A stretch of DNA of 48,004 nt from Oscillospiraceae bacterium (GCA_015067995.1 SVLJ01000019.1:1-48004); one strand, 5' to 3'; shown: positions 14,173 to 22,325, counted from the stretch's first letter. Notes: generated from the sequence alone by a model not told the origin. Translations and numbers: made by a program.

Positions 14173-15054
14173 TTACATTCCATACTCCTGCCGCTTTTTC
14201 TCATTGTCGGCAATGATCTTCAACGTTGAAGTACGCATTCCTTCCAAAAACTGCGTCCAGCTGTCAGCGCCCACAAAAGGATTACCGCCCTCTTTCAGCT
14301 GGCGGGCTCGTTTCTGAAGGGTCTGATTGTTTTCGGGATGGTTGCCCAGATGGATCGTCACGGGTTCCTGCTCCAGTCTATCCAGAGAAGCCAGCATACG
14401 CTGGGGCATATCCAACGGCAGACCCAGCGCCATCATATAGTCCAGTGTGATGGCGCCCGTTCCCGCACCGCCGAACAATCCGGCCAGATGTTTTTCTCCG
14501 TTTTCAGTGACCTCGAAGAAATAGCTCATGACGCCGGGTGCGTGACCGGGCGTGAGTACGCAGAGGATTTTGACACCGCCAAACTCAAAAATCTCTCCGT
14601 CCTGCAGTTCATAGTCGAATTCCGGAATTTCCTGATAGTCGGAGTTGCTCCAATTCATCAGAGCCCGCGCCGGATGCTCACGCAGTTCCTGCGCACCGAC
14701 GGCACTGATGGCGGATTTCGTGCCATACAGGGCGCGAAACTCCTCCGCCGCGCCGAAATGGTCGAAATGCTCATGGGTATGGAGAATCCACCGCACATCC
14801 GCCGGGTCAAAGCCCAGCCTGCGGATACTTTCTGTCAGCAGATGATTGGTGTGGAAAAAACCGCTGTCCAGCAGAACCAGTCCCTCTGACGTTTCGATCA
14901 AATGGATGCAGACCCTCTGATCACCCACATACCAGAGTCCGTCCGCAATGCGGAACGGCTCGATAAACGCAGATGCCGGATGGATATAGAAATCACTCTG
15001 ATGATTACGATAGCGCTCTGTACGCGCCTCAAAGGCATCCTGATACCATGTCAT
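14173..15054 (-). CDS. MBL-fold metallo-hydrolase
   Basis: A 293-residue metallo-beta-lactamase-fold enzyme with the dinuclear zinc motif ILHTHEHFDHFGAAEEF near residue 95 (HxHxDH), TPGHAPGVMSYFFEV near residue 170 with the next His ligand, and HLGNHPENNQ near residue 240 with the last one. No signal peptide. It resembles the B3-like hydrolases but nothing marks it as a resistance enzyme; the context is catabolic. Start set at the ATG of MTWYQDAFEART because AGGGTG lies 9 nt upstream. It follows the SIS gene by 14 nt, an arrangement echoed by the SIS and MBL genes at 42919-44367. Confidence 0.85.
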   Translation of the reverse strand: MTWYQDAFEARTERYRNHQSDFYIHPASAFIEPFRIADGLWYVGDQRVCIHLIETSEGLVLLDSGFFHTNHLLTESIRRLGFDPADVRWILHTHEHFDHFGAAEEFRALYGTKSAISAVGAQELREHPARALMNWSNSDYQEIPEFDYELQDGEIFEFGGVKILCVLTPGHAPGVMSYFFEVTENGEKHLAGLFGGAGTGAITLDYMMALGLPLDMPQRMLASLDRLEQEPVTIHLGNHPENNQTLQKRARQLKEGGNPFVGADSWTQFLEGMRTSTLKIIADNEKKRQEYGM

Positions 15055-15068
15055 AATGCACACCCTGT

Positions 15069-15677
15069 TCACAATGATTTCTCGGAGCGATTCAAACGCT
15101 CCCCTACCGCGCCGCCGGGATGGATCAAGGCAAACTGCTCATTGCGGTAGCCAGTGGTCTCAATCAACGCCGCCTGCAGAGCATGGAAGACAACGCAAAG
15201 CGAGGTAGTACTGGTGGTGCCCTGCGAATTGTACTTATCGGTCTCGCGGTTGACGTACTGCCGCAGGACAACGTCGGCGCCCTTAGCCAGAGGCGATTCC
15301 AGGTTCTCGGTAACGGTGATGACCTTCACCTTCTTCGCCTTACAAATGTCCAGAATCGGCAGCAGCTCCGCCGTCTTTCCTCCACGGGAAGCAAACACCA
15401 TCACGTCGCCCTCCTGCAGATAACCGGTTGCACCGTGAATGGCCTCCGCGGGAGAAATGAATCTGGCAGGCCGCTCAATGCAGCACATCAGGTGCGCAAA
15501 ATGCCGGCAGGCGATGCCGGAATGCCCGCAGCCGGCAGCACCGATACGGACGGCACCCGCCAGCAGCTCCACTGCCTGAGTGAAAGCTTCTTCCTGGATA
15601 TAGTCTGCCGCATGGGCAAGGCATTCCGCTTCAATGCGGAACGTCTTCCGCAGACAATCATGAATGTTTTTGTTCAT
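15069..15677 (-). CDS. SIS domain protein, phosphosugar isomerase/binding type, copy 1
   Basis: A 202-residue single SIS-domain protein. RIGAAGCGHSGIACRHFAHL near residue 43, FASRGGKTAELLPILDICKAKKVKVITVTE near residue 93 and SQGTTSTTSLCVVFHALQAAL near residue 150 are the phosphosugar-binding loops. The closest general types are GmhA- and SgaE-like sedoheptulose or hexulose phosphate isomerases, or phosphosugar-sensing proteins. From residue 40 onward it is nearly identical to the protein at 42919-43509. It follows a broken M20 gene and precedes the metallo-hydrolase in an operon. Function in detail unknown. Confidence 0.85.
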   Translation of the reverse strand: MNKNIHDCLRKTFRIEAECLAHAADYIQEEAFTQAVELLAGAVRIGAAGCGHSGIACRHFAHLMCCIERPARFISPAEAIHGATGYLQEGDVMVFASRGGKTAELLPILDICKAKKVKVITVTENLESPLAKGADVVLRQYVNRETDKYNSQGTTSTTSLCVVFHALQAALIETTGYRNEQFALIHPGGAVGERLNRSEKSL

Positions 15678-15686
15678 AGCGCTACC

Positions 15687-15957
15687 TCACTTAAGTTCGC
15701 CGGGCATCAGCGGCTTCAAATTGTCTCCGACAGCCAGCTGTGCTTCCCAGTTTGCACGCCACGGTGTTGGGATGCAAGGAAGACTCTTTGCAGTTGAAAA
15801 CCTCCGCAGAAAAGCTGTGCTGCTTCATGATCGCTGCCGTCAATTTGCAGGTACGGTATTCCTCCATGGATATTTCCGGATTTCGCCAGATGTCCAACGC
15901 CCAGTCACGAACAGACTGTCCGTACTCCTCATGCCATGGTTTGATGACTTCGTTCAT
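15687..15957 (-). pseudogene. M20 peptidase relic with internal deletion
   Basis: The 5' end, MNEVIKPWHEEYGQSVRDWA then LDIWRNPEISMEEYRTCKLT, matches the start of AbgB-like M20 peptidases (compare CQYIWENPETGFREWKAHRY in the intact gene at 23556). After about residue 70 the family match stops. In a shifted frame the last codons read AVGDNLKPLMPGELK and stop at 15687-15689, a plausible C-terminal tail. Roughly 300 residues including all metal ligands are missing, so it cannot be active. It still provides the leader of the SIS-MBL operon. Confidence 0.6.
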
Positions 15958-16013
15958 CGCTGTATTTCCTTTCTGTTTTTCCTTCCGGAGCTTATATTTC
16001 TTTTTGATAATTC

Positions 16014-16035
16014 ATTGTATCACGGTCTTGATAAT
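16014..16035 (-). promoter_or_regulatory. Operator-like palindrome over the SIS operon promoter
   Basis: ATTGTATCA-6 nt-TGATAAT forms an imperfect dyad that overlaps a minus-strand TACAAT -10 box. No strong -35 is present. It may be a repressor or LysR site; the regulator is not identified. Confidence 0.3.
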
Positions 16036-16166
16036 CATAAAATAGAATAAATACTTTTGTTTTTGCACAAATTCCCTATCTTTGCATACATAACCATCCT
16101 TCGCGCCAGATATGCTGGATGCTGGATGCAGAACTCCAGATACCAGTATAAATGACCAGAAACCTG

Positions 16167-16202
16167 AAAAGACTGGAGAACTTTGCAGTTCTCCAGTCTT
16201 TT
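16167..16202. terminator. Terminator of the hydrogenase operon
   Basis: A 16-bp perfect stem, AAAAGACTGGAGAACT (16167-16182) and AGTTCTCCAGTCTTTT (16187-16202), with a 4-nt loop, 15 nt past the hydrogenase stop codon. Confidence 0.9.
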
Positions 16203-16216
16203 GGGTGTTGCTAATC

Positions 16217-17632
16217 TTACTTCAGGATGCTGAGTGCGTCAGAAATGGTCTTTTCCAGAGCCTCTCTGCCGTACTTGTCCACCTCGGCCTTGTTCTTCTC
16301 GCCGTGGGTCAGACAGCCTGCGCCATTGATACAGCCGTTGATACAGGCCATGCCCTCAATGAAGTTGGCGTTGCCGATCCCCTTGGATGCCTTCAGCAGA
16401 GCGATGCGGCACTCCTCGATGCCGGAGCATACGCTGGCGTTGACCTGAACGTCTTCACGGCCCTTTTCCTTCAGAGCCTGAACCACAGCCTCGGACAGGC
16501 CGCCGGAACGTGCAAAGATACGGCCGTAGAAGGAGGCGTTGTCCAGAACATCCTCTTCCATAGCGGAGACTTCCAGATCGCGGCTGTCAAACAGAGCCTG
16601 CAGCTCCTCGAAGGTCAGCACGCCGTCCACATAGGGGCTGTTCTTTTCCTTGATGAACTCGATCTTCTTGGCGGTGCACGGTCCAATGAAGACGACCTTG
16701 CTGTCGGGCTCGTTGGACTTGATGTACTTGCCCATGGCAACCATGGGAGAGGGATTGTGGGAAACATGCTCCTTCATCTGGGGGAAGAACTTGTCGATAT
16801 ACTCCACGAAGGCGGGGCAGCAGGAGCTGGTGAGGAAGCCCTTCTCCAGCAGCTCGTCAGTCTCGTCCCATGCCACGATGTCGGCGCCCAGAGCGGCCTC
16901 GACCACGGTGTGGAAGCCCAGAGCCTTAATGCCGCTGACCACCTGGCCCAGCTTTGCATAGGAGAACTGGCTGCCGATGGCAGGAGCCACCACAGCGTAG
17001 ACCTTGTTGGCGGGGTTCTTCAGCAGCTTGATCACGTCCACGATGTAGGACTTGTCAGAAATAGCGCCGAAGGGGCACTGATAGCTGCAGGCACCGCAGC
17101 TGATGCACTTGTTGTTGTCGATCTGAGCTTCGCCGGTAGGAGCAGCCTTGATAGCGCCGACCTTACAGGCATTCTCGCAGGGACGCTTGCGGTTCACGAT
17201 AGCGGTATAGGGGCAGGCCTTGGCGCACATGCCGCAGTTGACGCACTTGGTCTTGTCGATGATGGCCTGATGGAGGCGATCATCGAAAGTGATGGCACCC
17301 TTGGGGCAGACATCGGCGCAGCGGTGAGCCAGACAGCCGCGGCAGATCTCTGTCACAGCGTAGCCGCTGGTGGGACACTCATCGCAGGCGATGCCGATGA
17401 CCTCAATGGAGTTGGGATTTTCGCGGTCGCCGCCCATGGCCAGACGGATGCGCTCGCCGACGATGGCCCGCTCCTTGTAGACGCAGCAGCGCATGGTGGA
17501 CTCAGGTCCGGGAGAGATGATCTTGGGGATACTGAGGGTGGATTCAGCCAGCTGATCCTTCCACTCGGCACGGGCAACTTCACGCAGCACCTTATATTTG
17601 ATGTGCTGAACTCTGGTATCAAACTTTCTCAT
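16217..17632 (-). CDS. [FeFe]-hydrogenase, group B-like monomeric type
   Basis: A 471-residue [FeFe]-hydrogenase. The N-terminal third has several ferredoxin motifs: CRGCLAHRCADVCP near residue 97, CVNCGMCAKACP near residue 128 and CISCGACSYQCP near residue 175, plus extra cysteines (CDECP, PCENAC). The H-cluster domain shows L1 TSSCCPAFVEYID near residue 252, L2 FIGPCTAKKIEF near residue 300 and L3 EGMACINGCINGAGC near residue 430, so all four cluster cysteines and the proton-relay cysteine are present. L2 has G in place of the M of classic MPC. This layout matches the group B monomeric hydrogenases. Start after TTTTAGGAGGAAGT. It lies 8 nt behind the SpoIIE gene in the operon and is probably the enzyme or the partner of the sensor upstream. 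Confidence 0.88.
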   Translation of the reverse strand: MRKFDTRVQHIKYKVLREVARAEWKDQLAESTLSIPKIISPGPESTMRCCVYKERAIVGERIRLAMGGDRENPNSIEVIGIACDECPTSGYAVTEICRGCLAHRCADVCPKGAITFDDRLHQAIIDKTKCVNCGMCAKACPYTAIVNRKRPCENACKVGAIKAAPTGEAQIDNNKCISCGACSYQCPFGAISDKSYIVDVIKLLKNPANKVYAVVAPAIGSQFSYAKLGQVVSGIKALGFHTVVEAALGADIVAWDETDELLEKGFLTSSCCPAFVEYIDKFFPQMKEHVSHNPSPMVAMGKYIKSNEPDSKVVFIGPCTAKKIEFIKEKNSPYVDGVLTFEELQALFDSRDLEVSAMEEDVLDNASFYGRIFARSGGLSEAVVQALKEKGREDVQVNASVCSGIEECRIALLKASKGIGNANFIEGMACINGCINGAGCLTHGEKNKAEVDKYGREALEKTISDALSILK

Positions 17633-17640
17633 ACTTCCTC

Positions 17641-18822
17641 CTAAAAGTAGTTTACGCGGACAGATTTTCCCATAGCCTTCAGGCACTCGGACAACTCACG
17701 GATGAGCTGCATCTTGATGCTGAAGGTAATGGGCAGGTCAGGATTCTGATGAGCCGGGTTTACTGCGCGGCCCACGAAGAAATTGATGCTGGTGGCCTCC
17801 TCAAACAGCATGCGGGAGATGAGAGAGGCACCGTCTTTGCGGTTACACCAGGTAACATAGGAATCGTTGTTTTTCAGATAGTCTCTGGCGTACTGCAGGA
17901 CGCGGTTGATGGTAATAACGCCCTCGGTGACCAGATCCACACCCTCGATACTGCCGGTGGGCGGGATGTCGTCATCCAGATAGTCCAGAGAGACCATCAG
18001 GGGCTTGCCCAGAAATTCGGAAGTGATGCGGGACGTGGTACCGCCGCAGACGATATGCTTGCCTGTCCGTGCAAAGAACAGGGAAAGCATCTTTTCGTTG
18101 TCCTCCATATTGGCAGGAGGACCGATCATGAGATTGACCTGCTCGTGGGTACGCATATAGACGGTAAGGGCGGTGGTATCGTCACCGGGCTTGCCGTCAT
18201 AACGGCGTGCGCACTCGTTCAGGAAAATAGAATTGATGGTCTTGGCGGAATAACCGGCACAGCACAGAGGCGCCATGAATTCGGCAACGTTTTTGCGGCT
18301 CCAGCCCAGAGAATACCCCATATTGGGGCCAATGCCGGAGTGTTCGGCACCGTCGCTGTAGGCCAGCAGAACATCACCCTTATACATCTGGAAGGATACC
18401 GATTCAATGGTCTTTCCGTCCACTGTCATCTGCACAAAGGACAATGGGACTTCCTTTCCATCGCGGAACAGCAGAACAGACGGATTGTCATACTGGATCA
18501 CATAGGTCATGCCCGTAGGCGTGATGGTGATGACAGTGAATGTGGAGTAGGCCAGCTTCCGCATGGAGCAGACAGGCAGTGCTTCCGCAATGGCATGGAC
18601 GCAGTAGCTGATGGGGAGATTCTCTGCAATCATCCGGGAGATGATAGTGGAGGTCAGGGTGGAGAGGATGCAGGCCTTTACACCGCTGCCCAAACCGTCA
18701 GCCAGCACCAAAACAGTGGAACCATCAGGACGTTCCAACCGTTCGATGTGGTCGCCGCAGACGAATTCGCCGTTCTTGCACAGACTTCTGTAGCCAATGT
18801 CTGCATACAGGCGCTCAATCAT
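17641..18822 (-). CDS. SpoIIE/PP2C-type serine phosphatase
   Basis: A 393-residue protein with an N-terminal SpoIIE/PP2C phosphatase domain of about 225 residues: CGDHIERLERPDGSTVLVLADGLGSGVKA (metal-binding Asp) and GDVLLAYSDGAEHSG, then a GKPGDDTTALTVY segment with the closing Asp-Asp. The remaining 165 residues begin near VNLMIGPPANMEDNEKMLSL and have no clear family; they contain GGTTSRITSEFLG. Such phosphatases dephosphorylate anti-sigma-factor antagonists or similar regulators. Its start overlaps the end of the sensory hydrogenase gene, so the two are translationally coupled. It is the likely output of hydrogen sensing; no kinase or antagonist is visible in the window. Confidence 0.88.
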   Translation of the reverse strand: MIERLYADIGYRSLCKNGEFVCGDHIERLERPDGSTVLVLADGLGSGVKACILSTLTSTIISRMIAENLPISYCVHAIAEALPVCSMRKLAYSTFTVITITPTGMTYVIQYDNPSVLLFRDGKEVPLSFVQMTVDGKTIESVSFQMYKGDVLLAYSDGAEHSGIGPNMGYSLGWSRKNVAEFMAPLCCAGYSAKTINSIFLNECARRYDGKPGDDTTALTVYMRTHEQVNLMIGPPANMEDNEKMLSLFFARTGKHIVCGGTTSRITSEFLGKPLMVSLDYLDDDIPPTGSIEGVDLVTEGVITINRVLQYARDYLKNNDSYVTWCNRKDGASLISRMLFEEATSINFFVGRAVNPAHQNPDLPITFSIKMQLIRELSECLKAMGKSVRVNYF

Positions 18823-20482
18823 CGGAAATCGTCTCCTTCAGGTGCTCGACGGCAATCAGCGTATCGGCAGCGGTCTCACCCAGCAGGGATGCGATCTCCT
18901 GCACGATCTTCAGCTGCTTTTTAGCCACATCGTCAGCGATGGTGACGGCCTGCATGCGCGTTTCCATCTTTTTAGCCTGGCGCTTCACCTCTTTGCTGAC
19001 ATCACGCATCGTGCAGATGAACAGATGAGCATCGTTGTTGTAGAGCACAATACGGTCCACATAGCAGCCAAAGTCTGTCAGCGGGACATGGGTGTCGGTA
19101 ATGGGCTTACCGTCGTTGCTGCGGGCCGCTTCAAAGATGGAGGGATCCATCAGCGGGGCAACATGGTCACCCAGAACATCCGTTGCGTTGGGCACTTCCA
19201 ACAGACGGCACGCTTCCGGGTTGATCTTCTGGACTTCCATCGCGTCATTAAGGACCAGAATGCCGTTAGGAGAGTTCATCAGAACGGTATCGGAAAAGCC
19301 TTCCATCTTTTTCATCATATAAGGTAGACACATAGAAATCTCCGCCTTGCCCTGAATGACGGCGGCTGCTCTTTCGCGGCAGGTGTTGTAGCCGCAGGTA
19401 CCGCAGTTGAGCTGGGATTCCGGCTTTTCCTTGTGGATCTTCACCAGCAGTTCATCGATCTCCCATTCAGCCGGCTGAACGGCGGTCTGTTCGATGGGAG
19501 CGAGAACCAGATGAGATTCCTTTGCAGGAGGCTGTTCCACAGGGAAATCACCCTCGCAGGTATAGCGGAGAACTTCCAGCGTATTGGCGGCCGGGGTGGC
19601 AGGAGCATGCATCAGAGGCCCGTTGGCACAGCTTCCCTGACAGGCGGACATTTCGATAAAGCAATGGTGCAGCTGTCCTTTGCGGATCTCCTCAAGTGCA
19701 GCCATACAGTTGGGCATACCGTCCACCGCCAAATAGGTGTAGCCGGGAACCTTCTCCATGGTGGCCAATACGCCGCCGGTGGTGGGGAAGATACGGGCCT
19801 TGCCGCCGGGGCGCTGATCTGCCCGCGGTGTGAGAGGGATGTTCTTCTCCTTCAGCCAGTCACGCAGCTCCTCAAAGGACAAAACCGCATCGATAAGATC
19901 GTTTTCTATGGCTTCCTCCTTCTTGGCGATGCAGGGGCCAATGAAAATGGTCTGGGCGTTGGGATGGCGGCGCTTGATATCAGCGCAGTGTGCCTGCGCA
20001 GGGCTCATCACCGGAGCCAGCGCAAACAGTACGTCGGGATAATGCTTGCGAATCAGAAGATTTACGCTGGTACAGCAGGAGGAGAGCAGCACATTGGGTG
20101 TTTCCTCCCGGAGAATCCGCTCATACTCACGCTTGACAATGGTGGCACCGACGGCGGTTTCCTCCGCGCCGGCGAAACCCAGCTGCTTCAGGGAATCTTC
20201 CAATGCATCGATACCGATACCGGGGAAGGCAGCTACAAAGGAGGGCGCAACGCTGGCATACACCGGACCACTCATCAACATAACACCGGCCTTCTCCACA
20301 TCACTGGAGATCTGCTTGGCGTTCTGGGGACATACGGAGAAGCAGCGGCCACACAGAACACATTCGTTTTCCACAATGTGCGCCTGCCCCGCAGAGAAGC
20401 GGATGGCCTTCACAGGGCAGTAACGGATACACTTGTGGCAGCTTTTACAACTTGTCTTATTCAGCCGGAGAATGCTTTCCAT
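18815..20482 (-). CDS. Sensory [FeFe]-hydrogenase with PAS domain (HydS/group C type)
   Basis: A 555-residue protein in four parts. Residues 10-55 hold two 4Fe-4S sites, CKSCHKCIRYCP and CVLCGRCFSVCP. Residues 75-330 form the H-cluster domain with VLLSSCCTSVNLL (L1, lacking the usual Pro), TIFIGPCIAKKEEA (L2) and IEMSACQGSCANGP (L3). Around residue 365 lies CGTCGYNTCRERAAAV, an extra cluster-binding segment. Residues 395-510 are a PAS domain (NGILVLNDAMEVQKINPEAC), followed by a helical tail. Group C hydrogenases of this build are thought to sense H2 rather than turn it over fast. It overlaps the SpoIIE phosphatase gene, a direct hint at signal output. Confidence 0.88.
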   Translation of the reverse strand: MESILRLNKTSCKSCHKCIRYCPVKAIRFSAGQAHIVENECVLCGRCFSVCPQNAKQISSDVEKAGVMLMSGPVYASVAPSFVAAFPGIGIDALEDSLKQLGFAGAEETAVGATIVKREYERILREETPNVLLSSCCTSVNLLIRKHYPDVLFALAPVMSPAQAHCADIKRRHPNAQTIFIGPCIAKKEEAIENDLIDAVLSFEELRDWLKEKNIPLTPRADQRPGGKARIFPTTGGVLATMEKVPGYTYLAVDGMPNCMAALEEIRKGQLHHCFIEMSACQGSCANGPLMHAPATPAANTLEVLRYTCEGDFPVEQPPAKESHLVLAPIEQTAVQPAEWEIDELLVKIHKEKPESQLNCGTCGYNTCRERAAAVIQGKAEISMCLPYMMKKMEGFSDTVLMNSPNGILVLNDAMEVQKINPEACRLLEVPNATDVLGDHVAPLMDPSIFEAARSNDGKPITDTHVPLTDFGCYVDRIVLYNNDAHLFICTMRDVSKEVKRQAKKMETRMQAVTIADDVAKKQLKIVQEIASLLGETAADTLIAVEHLKETISDD

Positions 20483-20491
20483 AGGTTATCC

Positions 20492-20737
20492 TCACTTGCC
20501 GATGCGGCTAAGGACCTCTTTCTCAAAAAAGGCTTCGGCAGTCTCGGGAGTAACGGAGTATACCACGCCGTCCAGACTGGTGCTGATGCCGTTCTGGCAG
20601 TTGCCCATGCAGAAGGTGGCGTAGAAATTGATCTGGTCTTTCAGGTTGTGCTCGCTGATGAGGCGCTCGAAGGTCTTGGCGACCTGCTTGGAGCCTTTCA
20701 GGTGACAGGAACTTCCGATGCAGATGGTCAGGGTCAT
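20492..20737 (-). CDS. Thioredoxin-like [2Fe-2S] ferredoxin
   Basis: An 81-residue NuoE-like thioredoxin-fold ferredoxin. Four cysteines in CIGSSCHLKGS (near residues 5-10) and ATFCMGNCQNG (near residues 43-47) can bind one 2Fe-2S cluster. The GISTSLDGVVYSVTPETAE segment fits the family. ATG chosen after AAAGGAGAAACCACC. First gene of the hydrogenase operon, 9 nt before the sensor gene, and probably its electron donor or acceptor. Confidence 0.85.
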   Translation of the reverse strand: MTLTICIGSSCHLKGSKQVAKTFERLISEHNLKDQINFYATFCMGNCQNGISTSLDGVVYSVTPETAEAFFEKEVLSRIGK

Positions 20738-20832
20738 GGTGGTTTCTCCTTTCATATACGCCGGTAAAACACCGGGATAATTGATACTATGAAACGTCCG
20801 GCTGTAGCTGGCAAATATATCCGGACTATTTC

Positions 20833-20860
20833 ATATTAAAGATAACACATTTAAACACAA
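20833..20860 (-). promoter_or_regulatory. Candidate promoter of the hydrogenase operon
   Basis: Minus-strand TTGTGT (20855-20860) and TAATAT (20833-20838) with a 16-bp spacer, about 95 nt ahead of the ferredoxin start. The leader between them contains short GC-rich inverted repeats. Confidence 0.4.
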
Positions 20861-20940
20861 ACAGCAAGATTATCCAAAGCAAAATGTACGCTATCGACAG
20901 ACTTTTGACGCGTTTCCTGTAAATAAATGTGAAACCGTAG

Positions 20941-21090
20941 GATATTTCCCCGACACGCCTACCTGTGGAGCAGATCACCGGCACAGGCATCCTGCAGACA
21001 AACGCCTCCGGCGATCTGATGCTGGATCGTCCCCTCACCCGCAAGGAGTTTGCCATGATGCTGTATCTGTACGAGCAGAAGCGGAAGTGA
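20941..21090 (+). pseudogene. C-terminal relic of an S-layer-homology (SLH) domain protein
   Basis: In frame, LPVEQITGTGILQTNASGD then LMLDRPLTRKEFAMMLYLYE ends at a stop codon at 21088-21090. The xLxxxGIL...LTRxEFAxML pattern is that of an SLH repeat, which anchors proteins to cell-wall polymers. Upstream a TAG at 20938 closes the frame and no start exists, so only the last half-domain remains. A terminator follows. Confidence 0.55.
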
Positions 21091-21091
21091 T

Positions 21092-21108
21092 GTGTCCGAA
21101 TCGGACAC
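21092..21108. repeat. 17-nt palindrome after the SLH relic
   Basis: GTGTCCGA and TCGGACAC flank a single A, directly after the relic's stop codon. Either part of the termination region or a protein-binding dyad. Confidence 0.4.
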
Positions 21109-21123
21109 CGGAGAAATGGAAAC

Positions 21124-21150
21124 AGCCGGCAGGGACAATCCCTGCCGGCT
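21124..21150 (+). terminator. Terminator behind the SLH relic
   Basis: A 12-bp perfect stem, AGCCGGCAGGGA and TCCCTGCCGGCT, with a 3-nt loop. It probably belonged to the lost SLH gene. Confidence 0.6.
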
Positions 21151-21335
21151 GCGGTGTGCAATAGATGTGCAATAGCAAGCTTCTTTTCCCCAAAAAAAAT
21201 TTTCCTATGTTTACACTTATTTTTTGGCACTCCCAACAATTCAACACAAGCCAGTTTTTGCAGTGACGAATAAAGCATGAATATTATGCAAAAACCTTGC
21301 GCCCAAATGGTTCTGCTGTTTTACCAATGTCTCCA

Positions 21336-21678
21336 ATGTTGTTACAATGACACTCGGCTCAAACACCCGTTTCCTGTGTTTATTACACCTCAACCAACAA
21401 CCCAGAACCTGCTGCAAACGACACCCAATCAAAGGCTCCAACCCGCTACACAAGAACCTCGATCAACAACCCGAAACCTGTCACAAGTGAGTCCGGATCA
21501 AAGATCCTAACCTGATACGCAGTACTTCTATCAACGATTCAAATCCTGCTACAAATGATACCCAGCCGAAAGCTCAACCTTGATACAAAGGGATCCCGAC
21601 GAAAATCTCCATCTTGATGCAATTGTATTTCGACCAAAGGCTCCATCCTGTTATGATGCATCTGGATGGGTACAGGGT
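21336..21678. repeat. Degenerate tandem array, ten units of 34-35 bp
   Basis: Unit starts are at 21336, 21371, 21406, 21440, 21475, 21509, 21543, 21577, 21611 and 21645, with spacings 35, 35, 34, 35, 34, 34, 34, 34, 34. The unit begins A(A/T)CCTGnTACAA, has a variable centre of about 10 bp, and ends GATCAAAGGCTCC or a near form. Each unit is diverged, and the period is not a multiple of 3, so it is not a protein repeat. It is not a CRISPR: no invariant repeat and no 30-bp spacers. No gene overlaps it convincingly. Possible roles are a run of protein-binding sites, an RNA scaffold, or an old minisatellite. Confidence 0.75.
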
Positions 21679-21699
21679 TTTTTCCGTTTTGAAAGCCCA

Positions 21700-22188
21700 A
21701 AACCTGTTATTTTGTACATCCTTCAAAATCCCCTTTCCTTCCCCTTGTCTCCAGCGTCAGTTCCTCCTATGATGCGTTCCATCGAGATGTTCACCCGAGG
21801 TCTTTCCTACATGTCACACCCAGTAGGTTCTTTGCAACGTGTCTTCCTTCGGCTTCCCGGCATCCTGCTCCGATCCCCCGGAACCTTCAGCACTATTATA
21901 AAATTAACAGTAGGACTACAAACACGCTTAGATATGAAGCAAGAATGCGAAACCAAATGTGCAGATCCGGCATTCGTGCTATTATAATCATCCTAATGAA
22001 CTGATATAAATTACGGAGCGGTTACGTTTATCACTTTCCTGTGCTGGAGGGCATCCGAAAGTCATCAGAACCTATGAATAATGGCTCTTTTTGCGTCTTC
22101 CAACAGAAATGCACGGTCACATTCAGAGCAACAAAGGAGATTTTCTCTAATTATTTGTTACTTATTGCTCAATTTTGATCTAATATCA
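21700..22188. other. Gene-free stretch, nothing recognised
   Basis: About 490 bp after the tandem array. It is pyrimidine-rich at first, AT-rich later, and contains no open frame with a ribosome site and family match. A possible extra unit start, AACCTG at 21701, is out of register with the array. No RNA gene was recognised. Confidence 0.5.
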
Positions 22189-22250
22189 CACAATCTGTGA
22201 TGACTTTGCAAATGCACTATTGCTTTTACGCACAATCTGTGATGACTTTG
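22189..22250. repeat. Exact 20-bp direct repeat, 42 bp apart
   Basis: CACAATCTGTGATGACTTTG occurs at 22189-22208 and 22231-22250. The first copy is preceded by AT, giving an ATCACA...TGTGAT dyad inside it. It may be an operator pair or the scar of a small duplication. Confidence 0.6.
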
Positions 22251-22288
22251 GATTTTGTCCGAGCAATGTCTGTCTAAGCATATAATCA

Positions 22289-22318
22289 AAGGCGGCGGAG
22301 TAATTACTCCGCCGCCTT
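22289..22318. terminator. 30-nt perfect palindrome, probable terminator
   Basis: AAGGCGGCGGAGTAA at 22289-22303 is followed directly by its reverse complement at 22304-22318. It sits 8 nt from the end of the minus-strand XRE relic and probably ended that gene. Confidence 0.65.
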
Positions 22319-22325
22319 CGCTTAT

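Noticed and set aside
14173..15054. A beta-lactam resistance enzyme
   Set aside because: Only the generic MBL metal motif is present, there is no signal peptide, and the neighbours are catabolic.
20833..20870. A Rex operator in front of the hydrogenase operon
   Set aside because: TTGTGTTTAAATGTG resembles half of a Rex site but lacks the second TTAACAA-like arm.
20826..21278. A 150-codon minus-strand frame over the SLH relic
   Set aside because: No ribosome site or family match, and it crosses the terminator and the SLH-coding strand.
21336..21678. A CRISPR array
   Set aside because: The units have no invariant repeat, the period is only 34-35 bp in total, and no cas genes are present.
21580..21987. 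A 135-codon plus-strand frame beside the tandem array
   Set aside because: It starts inside the repeat array, has no ribosome site and shows no family features.
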